DNA from: W0P28-013 sp051878315 | GTDB lineage: Bacteria; Bacteroidota; Bacteroidia; Bacteroidales; Paludibacteraceae | Length of the DNA: 16,264 nucleotides | Assembly: GCA_051878315.1 (NCBI GenBank) | Contig: JBJEJW010000036.1 | Coordinates: 1-16,264, forward strand | Direction: 5' to 3' | Shown: piece by piece, positions 7,280-14,141 of the stretch | Position numbering within the stretch: the first letter of the stretch is position 1 | Layout of the letters: the number at the start of each line of letters is the position of its first letter | Notes under the pieces: model-generated | Database searches by the model: none | Seen by the model: the letters and a program-made list of their open reading frames with translations, nothing else | What the model was told of the DNA's origin: nothing | Position numbers and translations under genes: made by a program

Positions 7280-9046
7280 TTAAAATCCGAAACTGAAACC
7301 TACGGTAAACGTCCAATTCTTGCCTTGATAGAGTTTTGGCGTATATTTATCGAGGTAACCTTGCGCATCGAGACGGTCCTCACAAGCGATGGATTCGGAT
7401 GTCGGTGTATAGCCGCGGGCATTGTTCCATTCCACGTTGATGATGGCGTAGGCGTTGTTTACCACTTCATACACTGCTTTGAACGCGACGAGGTCGTTTT
7501 GCCATACTTTTTCGTTAAACGGCTTTTGTTTGAGCGCTTCATCTACCAGTCGTCGGATGTATTGGTAATCGTTGTATTTGGTGGCGTTGGTGTACGACAA
7601 CTGCAAGTTGAGACTTCGCACGGGTTTGTAGTGTACGGCCACATAGATGTCCTGCGAGTTGTCGCCCAAATAACTTCCTAAACAGTAACTGTTCGAAGAC
7701 CATGTCAATGCGGCAATGGAATGCTTGTAGTTGATGATGTTGGTTCGCGTGAATTCGCCTTGTACCGACAGATTTTTCACCGGCCAGTTGCTTACGTTGA
7801 AACCGACTTTGTACGACCACGGATTGCGTTCTTCGTTATCTTTTTTCAGACGTTTCGAATTAAATTCGTCGAGAAATACCGAGCCGTACAGATGCAGATG
7901 TTTGATGTTGCGCGAACTGATATTGAAAAAAATCATCGAATTTTGGTTTTCCGTATTGTGCAATCCTTTCGTCAGCAGGTGGTCGATTGATTTGTAGTAG
8001 GCTATCGGGATGAAATAGGCTGCCTGCACGTTGTTTTCGGCGTAGATGATGGCATTGCCGAGCGATAGATTTAATCCTTGTATAGGCGTGAATGTCAGCA
8101 TATTGGCGGCAATAAATTTGTTTTGCGGACGGTACTTTTTTGCTGTTACGCCATCGTCGTATTCCTCGACATAGTATTTCGTGCTGTCGATGACGTTGCT
8201 GACAAGCCAACCATGTATATAGTTGAGTTCGAACCACTTGCATGGGCGTAGGTTCAATGTCAGCATCGGGAAACTTGGTGCGCGCCCCGAAATGATGTTC
8301 GAGCCGTTGTAAGCATCGCCCCATTGTATCACGTCTTTTACCAGCCCTATGCTTCCCCACCATGCGTAGGCGCGTATGCCACCACGCAAGTCGCTGTAGT
8401 CGCCGCCGTAAGTGGCCTCCTTGTATTCGCAGCCGTCCACCTGATTGAGGAACGACGGTTGTGCCAAGCGTGCGCCGTACATTTTGTCGACTTGCATAGG
8501 GAAGTAATCGTCGTTGAGGTAATTGCCATTGTACGATTGGTCGCGAAAACTTGCCCACACCGACACATGGTTGACAATGTCCATTTGGATGTCGGCGCCG
8601 AACCAACGTTTCATCAACAGGCCTTTTTTACCGCCAATCAAATCCATGCCGAGAATGGGTGTAACGCGTGCTTTGAAGTGCTTGTTGTTGTAGTGAAACG
8701 ATGGTTGCAGCAGCGAGAGGGCAAATGTTTTTTTGTCTGTCCAACTGACAATGTTTTTCGGCACGGTGTCGCATTCGAGCGCGTAGTCGTTCAGATAAAA
8801 TTTGACTTCGTCGCGTTGGCGTTTTGTCAACAGCGAATCTTTCGATTGTGCTTCAAGCAACTTTTGGGCGATGTAATCGCGGCTGTAGGGCTTCACCACC
8901 GAATTGATGTTGATGATGCGGTCGATGGCCAATTCGTCAATAAAATCGTAAATCTGCGTGTACGACAGGTTCTCGGGAATGTCTTGCGCTGTTACCATCG
9001 TGAGTGCACACAGCAAGGCGGCGAACGATGTAAATAGTTTTTTCAT
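7280..9046 (-). CDS. Wzi-like outer membrane beta-barrel protein (capsule assembly Wzi family)
   Basis: A 588-residue exported protein. The start is the ATG at 9044-9046 because it gives a signal peptide (MKKLFTSFAALLCALTMVTAQ); the open frame continues 45 codons upstream, but only over the end of the EFR1 gene. A helical N-terminal part (about 25-110) is followed by many alternating aromatic and polar strands and a final GKNWTFTVGFSFGF with C-terminal Phe, the usual signal for outer-membrane barrel insertion. The segments RAPSFPMLTLNLRP and AAYFIPIAYYKSIDH resemble the Bacteroidota branch of the Wzi family (PF14052). E. coli Wzi anchors capsule polysaccharide at the cell surface; whether this copy does so is unknown, since no polysaccharide genes are nearby. 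Family assignment is by recalled resemblance, so a different outer membrane barrel remains possible. It lies 10 bp after EFR1 and 12 bp before ygiQ. Confidence 0.68.
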   Translation of the reverse strand: MKKLFTSFAALLCALTMVTAQDIPENLSYTQIYDFIDELAIDRIININSVVKPYSRDYIAQKLLEAQSKDSLLTKRQRDEVKFYLNDYALECDTVPKNIVSWTDKKTFALSLLQPSFHYNNKHFKARVTPILGMDLIGGKKGLLMKRWFGADIQMDIVNHVSVWASFRDQSYNGNYLNDDYFPMQVDKMYGARLAQPSFLNQVDGCEYKEATYGGDYSDLRGGIRAYAWWGSIGLVKDVIQWGDAYNGSNIISGRAPSFPMLTLNLRPCKWFELNYIHGWLVSNVIDSTKYYVEEYDDGVTAKKYRPQNKFIAANMLTFTPIQGLNLSLGNAIIYAENNVQAAYFIPIAYYKSIDHLLTKGLHNTENQNSMIFFNISSRNIKHLHLYGSVFLDEFNSKRLKKDNEERNPWSYKVGFNVSNWPVKNLSVQGEFTRTNIINYKHSIAALTWSSNSYCLGSYLGDNSQDIYVAVHYKPVRSLNLQLSYTNATKYNDYQYIRRLVDEALKQKPFNEKVWQNDLVAFKAVYEVVNNAYAIINVEWNNARGYTPTSESIACEDRLDAQGYLDKYTPKLYQGKNWTFTVGFSFGF

Positions 9047-9056
9047 AGATGATAGT

Positions 9057-9821
9057 TTATCTGTAAACGTAACGTCCTTTTTTTTGTGTCGTGTTGCCGT
9101 ATTGTATGGCTTGTGTCGGACAGTGATGTATGCACGACAAGCATTGGGTGCAATTAGTTTTCCAAACAGGTTTTTTCGCAACCATGTCTATAGTTCCTAT
9201 CGGACATACTTGGGCGCACAAACCGCAACCTATGCAAGCATCGGTCGTATGGAACGATTTGCTGCTCATCATGTGTTTGCAGAATTGCGGATAGATAAAA
9301 TGCGACTTGATATATGGCAAAGAACCTCGTTTGTAATGTGCTATCGGTTTGTCGGCTTTGATGGCCGCTAACAATGTGGGTAGCGTTTGTTTGGCTGCTT
9401 CTTTTTTTTGCACTTCAATTGCTTTGGAATCGACGTCGAATCCTGGGAAAACAATGTAATTGTTTGGCATTTGCACCGAGTAGATATGTTGCGTTGCCCA
9501 TCCTTTTTCGGACAATAAAGCACGCATTTGTCGGTCGGCATTGCCACACTCGTCGCCACATGTAAACACAACAAATATGTGTTGTGGTGTTGCGATAGAG
9601 GTTTGCAGGCGTTGTACAAATTGTACAACCAACGGAGGCACACCCCATGAATGAATGGGACATACAATTCCGAGCCATTCCGATGGTGTGATGTCGAATT
9701 GCGGCTCGGGTGTTTGCGTATCATAATACGCTGCCATATTGACCAATTTATCTTGTAGCGTTGTGGCCATCGTTTGCGCCACCCAATGGGAATTGCCCGT
9801 ACCCGAAAAATAACAAATCAT
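9057..9821 (-). CDS. EFR1 family flavodoxin/ferredoxin fusion protein
   Basis: A 254-residue cytosolic electron-transfer protein. The N-terminal half is a flavodoxin-like domain: MICYFSGTGNS (1-11) is the FMN phosphate-binding loop, followed by GIVCPIHSWGVPPLVVQFV and FVVFTCGDECG. The C-terminal part holds two 4Fe-4S ferredoxin motifs, C196-x2-C199-x2-C202-x3-C206P and C224-x2-C227-x2-C230-x3-C234P. It therefore probably passes single electrons between FMN and two [4Fe-4S] clusters; donor and acceptor are unknown. The arrangement and length match the EFR1 family of anaerobes. The ATG at 9819-9821 lies 9 bp after the ribE stop, so it is probably co-transcribed with riboflavin synthase, the enzyme that makes the precursor of its expected cofactor. 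The Wzi-like gene begins 10 bp after its stop. Confidence 0.9.
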   Translation of the reverse strand: MICYFSGTGNSHWVAQTMATTLQDKLVNMAAYYDTQTPEPQFDITPSEWLGIVCPIHSWGVPPLVVQFVQRLQTSIATPQHIFVVFTCGDECGNADRQMRALLSEKGWATQHIYSVQMPNNYIVFPGFDVDSKAIEVQKKEAAKQTLPTLLAAIKADKPIAHYKRGSLPYIKSHFIYPQFCKHMMSSKSFHTTDACIGCGLCAQVCPIGTIDMVAKKPVWKTNCTQCLSCIHHCPTQAIQYGNTTQKKGRYVYR

Positions 9822-9830
9822 GCTTAGTTG

Positions 9831-10430
9831 TCAGTTTTGATTTATGCGTGCAATGTATTTACCGATGATGTCAAATTCCAAATTGACCATCGAACCCACT
9901 TGAATGTCGTGAAAATTGGTGTTGTCGAACGTGTACGGAATGATAGCCACCTCGAAACTATTGTCCGTCGGTGTGCAAACCGTCAGCGACACGCCGTTCA
10001 CCGTGACGGAGCCTTTGTCCACCGTCAAATAGCCGCGGCGACGCATTTCAGGCGTGCTTTCGTATTCGAAACGGAAGTAGTAACTGCCGTCGGCATTGCG
10101 TATTTCGGTGCATCGAGCGGTTTGGTCTACATGTCCTTGCACGATGTGTCCGTCGAGGCGACCGTTCATCATCATCGACCGTTCCACATTCACCTTGTCG
10201 CCCACGCGGAGCAGCCCGAGGTTGCTGCGGTCGAGCGTTTCTTTCATGGCAGTGACGGTGTAGGTGCCGTTTGTAAGGTTTACCACCGTCAGACACACGC
10301 CGTTGTGTGCCACGCTTTGGTCAATTTTGAGTTCATCTACAAACGAGCATTTCAGTGTAAAATGCACATTTTCGCGGTCTTTTTCGATGCCGACCACGGT
10401 GGCCGTTTCTTCTACAATTCCTGAAAACAT
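9831..10430 (-). CDS. ribE: riboflavin synthase, alpha chain
   Basis: A 199-residue riboflavin synthase (also called ribC in some genera). It converts two molecules of 6,7-dimethyl-8-ribityllumazine into riboflavin and a pyrimidinedione, the last step of vitamin B2 synthesis. Two lumazine-binding repeats are clear. The first starts MFSGIVEE with HNGVCLTVVN; the second contains LDGHIVQGHVDQ and GSVTVNGVSLTV. Length is normal for the family (about 200-215). The ATG at 10428-10430 opens the conserved MF(S/T)GIVEE start. It is the first gene of the leftward unit ribE, EFR1, Wzi-like, ygiQ. The leader from the predicted promoter is only about 30 bases, too short for an FMN riboswitch. No other riboflavin gene is in the window. 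Confidence 0.95.
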   Translation of the reverse strand: MFSGIVEETATVVGIEKDRENVHFTLKCSFVDELKIDQSVAHNGVCLTVVNLTNGTYTVTAMKETLDRSNLGLLRVGDKVNVERSMMMNGRLDGHIVQGHVDQTARCTEIRNADGSYYFRFEYESTPEMRRRGYLTVDKGSVTVNGVSLTVCTPTDNSFEVAIIPYTFDNTNFHDIQVGSMVNLEFDIIGKYIARINQN

Positions 10431-10466
10431 ATTATTTGGATATTTGATTTATAATTTTATTGCTTG

Positions 10467-10474
10467 CAAAGTTA
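10467..10474 (-). promoter_or_regulatory. ribE: -7 promoter element upstream of ribE
   Basis: CAAAGTTA on the + strand reads TAACTTTG on the minus strand, an exact fit to the Bacteroidota -7 consensus TAnnTTTG. The -33 side is poor: the nearest partial match is TTTA at 10499-10502, 24 bases away rather than about 19. The start site would be near 10460, giving a leader of about 30 bases before ribE. Confidence 0.5.
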
Positions 10475-10648
10475 GTTATAATTCACTATTACTTCCGATA
10501 AACTATTAATTGTTTATGAAAATCAGTTGAGATATTTGTTACATCCCATAGCTTTTTTTTGTATTGAAACATGTCTGATATGGTTTGTTAGCATGACGTG
10601 GATGTTAAAATACTTATTGTTATTTGACAACAAAAGTACAAAAATAAT

Positions 10649-10679
10649 TCTGATTATTGAATATAATTTACTATATTTG
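10649..10679 (+). promoter_or_regulatory. predicted promoter for the hsd operon and its dead regulator
   Basis: TATATTTG at 10672-10679 is an exact TAnnTTTG -7 element. TCTG at 10649-10652, one base off TTTG, lies exactly 19 bases upstream. Transcription would start near 10686, about 16 bases before the point where the regulator remnant begins to align (10702). That is the normal leader length for a gene starting there, and about 220 bases before hsdR. Confidence 0.55.
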
Positions 10680-10701
10680 CAAAATAAAATTACATCAAAG
10701 A

Positions 10702-10904
10702 CAGAAACTAAATAGAATAAATACTGTTTTATCCGAAAAAGACATTTTTCATACATGATTGACAAAGAAACTCGATAAGAGTTTAGTATGATCAATGCCA
10801 ATGCTTACAATCGGACTCAGCCTCATTAGGAGACCTTGCAACAGATAGCGGAGATACTACAAGTGGATTTAAAGGGTTTAATAACTGATAAAAAAGATAG
10901 GTGA
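10702..10904 (+). pseudogene. decayed XRE-family helix-turn-helix regulator
   Basis: Stitching frames together recovers a small XRE (HTH_3, PF01381) regulator of about 65 residues. From 10705, frame A reads KLNRINTVLSEKD, then a TGA at 10756-10758 where the family has Trp (QTWLA), then LTKKLDKS to 10782. After a one-base loss the next frame continues FSMINANAYNRTQP, the recognition-helix region. A local loss and gain within 10823-10830 creates TAG at 10827-10829, after which ETLQQIAEILQVDLKGLI and TDKKDR run to a TGA at 10902-10904. The expected start codon position (10702-10704) reads CAG, and no ATG lies in frame upstream. The order of segments and the PxLETLQ-IAEILQVD ending are typical of regulators beside Bacteroidota restriction systems. 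The lesions are inferred against the recalled family pattern, not an alignment. The remnant ends one base before hsdR, so it was probably the first gene of that operon. Confidence 0.72.
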
Positions 10905-10905
10905 C

Positions 10906-13900
10906 ATGAAACAATTCTCGGAAGCGACACGGGTACAAATGCCTGCAATGGTTCATCTTACCCGAATAGGATATACTTACTTGGGCAAGTTGAGTGAGGA
11001 TAAGAATGGCACAGTCTATGACGGTGACACAAATATTCTTTTGCAGGTATTTGAACGGCAGTTTAAGAATCTGAATCCCGGACATGAGGGAGAATATCTA
11101 CAAGTATTGAAAGATATTCGCAAGGAACTGAATGATGACGACCTTGGTCGTGGCTTTTATAATCGTCTGAAAGCTGTATCTCCTGTGAAATTGATTGATT
11201 TCGATAATATCTGGAATAATACTTTTCATGTCACTGCCGAATTTACTTGCAAGAACGGACAAGACGAGTTTCGGCCAGATATTACCTTGTTTGTGAACGG
11301 TTTGCCTCTATGTTTTGTAGAAGTGAAGAAACCTAACAATCATGGAGGTATGCTGGCGGAGAGCGCACGAATGAATAAAGAACGCTTCCCAAATAAAAAG
11401 TTTCGCCGCTTCATCAACATTACGCAGTTGATGATATTTAGCAACAATATGGAGTATGATGTGCTTGGTGGCATTGTTCCCATACAAGGGGCTTTTTATT
11501 GCACTGGTGCACGTTCATCTGCTCCATTCAACTGTTTCCGTGAAGAGAATTTAAGTGGTCAGAAAATTGCACCATTCCATCGTGACTATCCTTATCGGGA
11601 TATTGACGAGGCATTGGAAAAACAGATATTGTCTGACTATAATTGTCAAGTCATTCATACAAGTCCAGAATATCAGACCAATCTTGACTTTAATACACCC
11701 ACCAATAGGATATTGACCTCTATGTGTTCGCCGGAACGTTTGCTGTATATTATCAAATATGGCATAGCATACGTCAGGATGGAGCGAGAAGTAGATGGTA
11801 AGATTGAATCTACCGACCAAAAACATATAATGCGTTATCAGCAACTGTTTGCATCATTGGCTGTTCGTGAAAAAATATCAGAAGGTATAAAATCGGGCGT
11901 GGTATGGCACACACAAGGCAGTGGTAAAACAGCCTTGTCTTATTATCTGACCTATATACTCAACGATTATTATTCCAAGCAAAATAAGGTGGCGAAATTC
12001 TATTTCATCGTTGACCGTCTTGATTTGTTGGAACAAGCCACCCAAGAGTTTGAGGCACGTGGATTGGTGGTTTCAACAGCTAATACAAGAGCCGAACTGA
12101 TGGAACAGTTTCGCAGTAACCAAGCCCAGCAGGGTGTAAGCGGTCAGGCTGAAATTACGGTGGTGAACATACAACGCTTTGCGGAAGACAAGGAAAAAGT
12201 ACGCATCAATGATTATGCAACCAATCTCCAACGGATTTTCATTCTTGACGAAGCACATCGTGGCTATAAACCCGGTGGTTGTTTTCTTGCCAATCTTTTT
12301 GATGCAGACACTGTTGCAATAAAAATTGCTCTTACGGGCACTCCATTGTTGAAAGAGGAACGTGCCAGTTGTAAGGTTTTTGGAAACTATTTACATACCT
12401 ATTATTATGACAAGTCTATTGCCGATGGTTATACGCTGAAAATAATCCGTGAGGACATAGAAACCTCCTACAAAGAACGACTTTCCGATGTGTATGACAA
12501 ACTGGATACATTGGTACAGAAAAAAGATATTCGTAAATCGGAAATCATAGAGCATCCGAGGTATGTAAACGAGTTGGCTCGCTACATTATGACTGACCTA
12601 AAAGAGTTCCGCAAAATACAGGGTGATGACACTTTGGGCGGTATGGTTATCTGCGAGACCAGCGAGCAGGCACGGCGACTTTATGATGTGTTCCAAGAAG
12701 AATGGCAAAAATACCAACCGAAGCCTATCAAGATTAAACTTCCTGATGGCTCGTATGTTGTAGGTGAACCGGAAATGGATTATAAATCAAAGTATAGACC
12801 GCTGAAAGCAGGGATTATTCTTCATGATACGGATGATAAAGAAATGAGAAAGCAGATCGTCAAGGACTTCAAGAAAAACATGACGGTGGATATTCTCATC
12901 GTCTTCAATATGCTTCTGACTGGTTTTGATGCCCCTCGTTTGAAGCGGTTATATTTTGGTCGTAAATTGAAAGATCATAATTTGCTCCAAGCTATTACCC
13001 GTGTGAATCGCCCATATCCGGGAATGCGTTATGGTTTTGTCATTGATTTTGCTGACATCAAACGCAATTTCGAAGAAACAAACGAGGCGTATCTGCAGGA
13101 ACTGAACCGTTTCAACGATGTGGACGAGACAGGTGAATCTGCTGCCACCGACACGTTTACACAAATCATAGAGGACAAAGAAGCAATTTTGACGCAAATG
13201 AAACAAGTGCGTCAAATACTGTTTGATTATACTTATGACAATGCGGAAGAGTTCTCGTCCGAAATCTCCACAGAAGAAGACAAGGCTGTGCTGCTCGACC
13301 TGAAACAGGCTCTGGAATCGGCAAAGAATATGGCGAACATTGTACGTACTTTCGGGGACGAGGATATGAAAGAGCAATTCGCCAAACTTGAAATTACAAA
13401 GTTGCCGCAATTGCTGTCTGAAGTACAAAGGCGTATTGATATCATTAATCAAAAGGAGGCTTTTAGCGTAGGCGATGAAACAAAAACGCTTATCAACGAA
13501 GCCATGATGGATATTGAGTTCACTTTCTCTAAAATTGGGCAAGAAGAAATGCACCTTATATCTGGAGGAATGGAACTGAAAGAAAAATGGCAGCGTACAA
13601 TTACTGCATTTACGCAAAACTTTGACCAAGAAGACCCGGAATTCATGTCGTTGCGTGACGCTTTTATGGAACGATTCAAAGAACATGGATTTGTAATAGA
13701 CAGCATAGCTAAGTTTAATGAGGAAACGCAAGCATTGGATGAAATTATAGATCGTTTGCAAGACATGCAAAAGCGTAACAATGCTTTGTTGAAAAAGTAT
13801 AAAGGTGACGTGAAGTTCGCTCGTGTACACAAGCGTATACGTGAAGTAAATAAACAGAGGGAAGAGAAGGGACAGAAACCCATATTCTCTTTCCTTGATG

Positions 13901-14136
13901 AAGAAATTGTAACCATCCTCAATATTATAAAAGAGGGTATAGATGTCAAAGTGTATGACCGTAACGACATTCTGAAAAAGGATGCTTATTTTAATCGTAC
14001 GGTGATGGCACTTATCAATGGGTGCCTGTATCATTTCCCGCAGCTAAAGCCGGAAATGGAGGACTACAAGTTTATCCAAACACGTATTTCGCAACAATAT
14101 ATCAACCAATATAACGCCACTTACGGCATTGCATAA
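10906..14136 (+). CDS. hsdR: type I restriction endonuclease subunit R (HsdR)
   Basis: The 1076-residue motor and nuclease subunit of a type I restriction-modification system. With HsdM and HsdS it translocates unmethylated DNA using ATP and cuts at a distance. The N-terminal PD-(D/E)xK nuclease has D125 (RPDITLF), E139 and K141 (VEVKK). The SF2 helicase motor shows Walker A QGSGKT (GSGKT at 338-342), DEAH (448-451), motif III LTGTP and a late FNMLLTGFDAPRLKRLYFGR with QAITRVNRPY (motifs V/VI). A long helical C-terminal region, with charged coiled-coil-like stretches, probably contacts HsdM. Length is normal and no frameshift is seen. The start MKQFSEATRVQMPAMVHL is a family-like opening. An AGGTGA sequence lies almost against the ATG, too close to act as a normal ribosome site. 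Sampled rows are AT-rich (20-26 G/C per 60 bases). The hsdM ATG follows its stop by 5 bp. Confidence 0.95.
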   Translation: MKQFSEATRVQMPAMVHLTRIGYTYLGKLSEDKNGTVYDGDTNILLQVFERQFKNLNPGHEGEYLQVLKDIRKELNDDDLGRGFYNRLKAVSPVKLIDFDNIWNNTFHVTAEFTCKNGQDEFRPDITLFVNGLPLCFVEVKKPNNHGGMLAESARMNKERFPNKKFRRFINITQLMIFSNNMEYDVLGGIVPIQGAFYCTGARSSAPFNCFREENLSGQKIAPFHRDYPYRDIDEALEKQILSDYNCQVIHTSPEYQTNLDFNTPTNRILTSMCSPERLLYIIKYGIAYVRMEREVDGKIESTDQKHIMRYQQLFASLAVREKISEGIKSGVVWHTQGSGKTALSYYLTYILNDYYSKQNKVAKFYFIVDRLDLLEQATQEFEARGLVVSTANTRAELMEQFRSNQAQQGVSGQAEITVVNIQRFAEDKEKVRINDYATNLQRIFILDEAHRGYKPGGCFLANLFDADTVAIKIALTGTPLLKEERASCKVFGNYLHTYYYDKSIADGYTLKIIREDIETSYKERLSDVYDKLDTLVQKKDIRKSEIIEHPRYVNELARYIMTDLKEFRKIQGDDTLGGMVICETSEQARRLYDVFQEEWQKYQPKPIKIKLPDGSYVVGEPEMDYKSKYRPLKAGIILHDTDDKEMRKQIVKDFKKNMTVDILIVFNMLLTGFDAPRLKRLYFGRKLKDHNLLQAITRVNRPYPGMRYGFVIDFADIKRNFEETNEAYLQELNRFNDVDETGESAATDTFTQIIEDKEAILTQMKQVRQILFDYTYDNAEEFSSEISTEEDKAVLLDLKQALESAKNMANIVRTFGDEDMKEQFAKLEITKLPQLLSEVQRRIDIINQKEAFSVGDETKTLINEAMMDIEFTFSKIGQEEMHLISGGMELKEKWQRTITAFTQNFDQEDPEFMSLRDAFMERFKEHGFVIDSIAKFNEETQALDEIIDRLQDMQKRNNALLKKYKGDVKFARVHKRIREVNKQREEKGQKPIFSFLDEEIVTILNIIKEGIDVKVYDRNDILKKDAYFNRTVMALINGCLYHFPQLKPEMEDYKFIQTRISQQYINQYNATYGIA

Positions 14137-14141
14137 AAATT

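Larger units (their letters stand above)
10431..10905. other. 475-bp divergent intergenic region, ribE to hsdR
   Basis: This AT-rich stretch separates the leftward core genes from the rightward restriction cassette. It holds the ribE promoter (10467-10474), a predicted hsdR-side promoter (10649-10679) and a decayed regulator gene (about 10702-10904). Between about 10510 and 10648 I see nothing firm, only a T-run at 10553-10560 without a stem, and an isolated CAAAAGTA at 10631-10638 that could be a minus-strand -7 element without a -33 partner. No tRNA, integrase, insertion-sequence end or direct repeat marks the cassette edge. Confidence 0.6.

Noticed and set aside
9047..9181. Upstream extension of the Wzi-like gene to 9181
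   Set aside because: It would add 45 basic residues over the EFR1 3' end and bury the signal peptide; the ATG at 9046 gives a normal export signal.
10431..10470. FMN riboswitch ahead of ribE
   Set aside because: The leader from the predicted promoter is about 30 bases, and I see none of the conserved RFN-element blocks further upstream.
10527..10715. Plus-strand 62-codon frame in the same gap
   Set aside because: It crosses the predicted promoter, has no family resemblance, and is best explained by AT-rich sequence.
10523..10801. Minus-strand 92-codon frame in the ribE-hsdR gap
   Set aside because: It is AT-rich, Ile/Leu/Lys-heavy low-complexity sequence with no domain, antisense to the promoter and regulator remnant.
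10896..10905. AGGTGA as a Shine-Dalgarno site for hsdR
   Set aside because: It lies one base from the ATG, too close to position the ribosome; it is also the end of the regulator remnant.
12949..14034. 361-codon minus-strand frame inside hsdR
   Set aside because: It is a shadow of the HsdR coding sequence; its translation has no recognisable motif.
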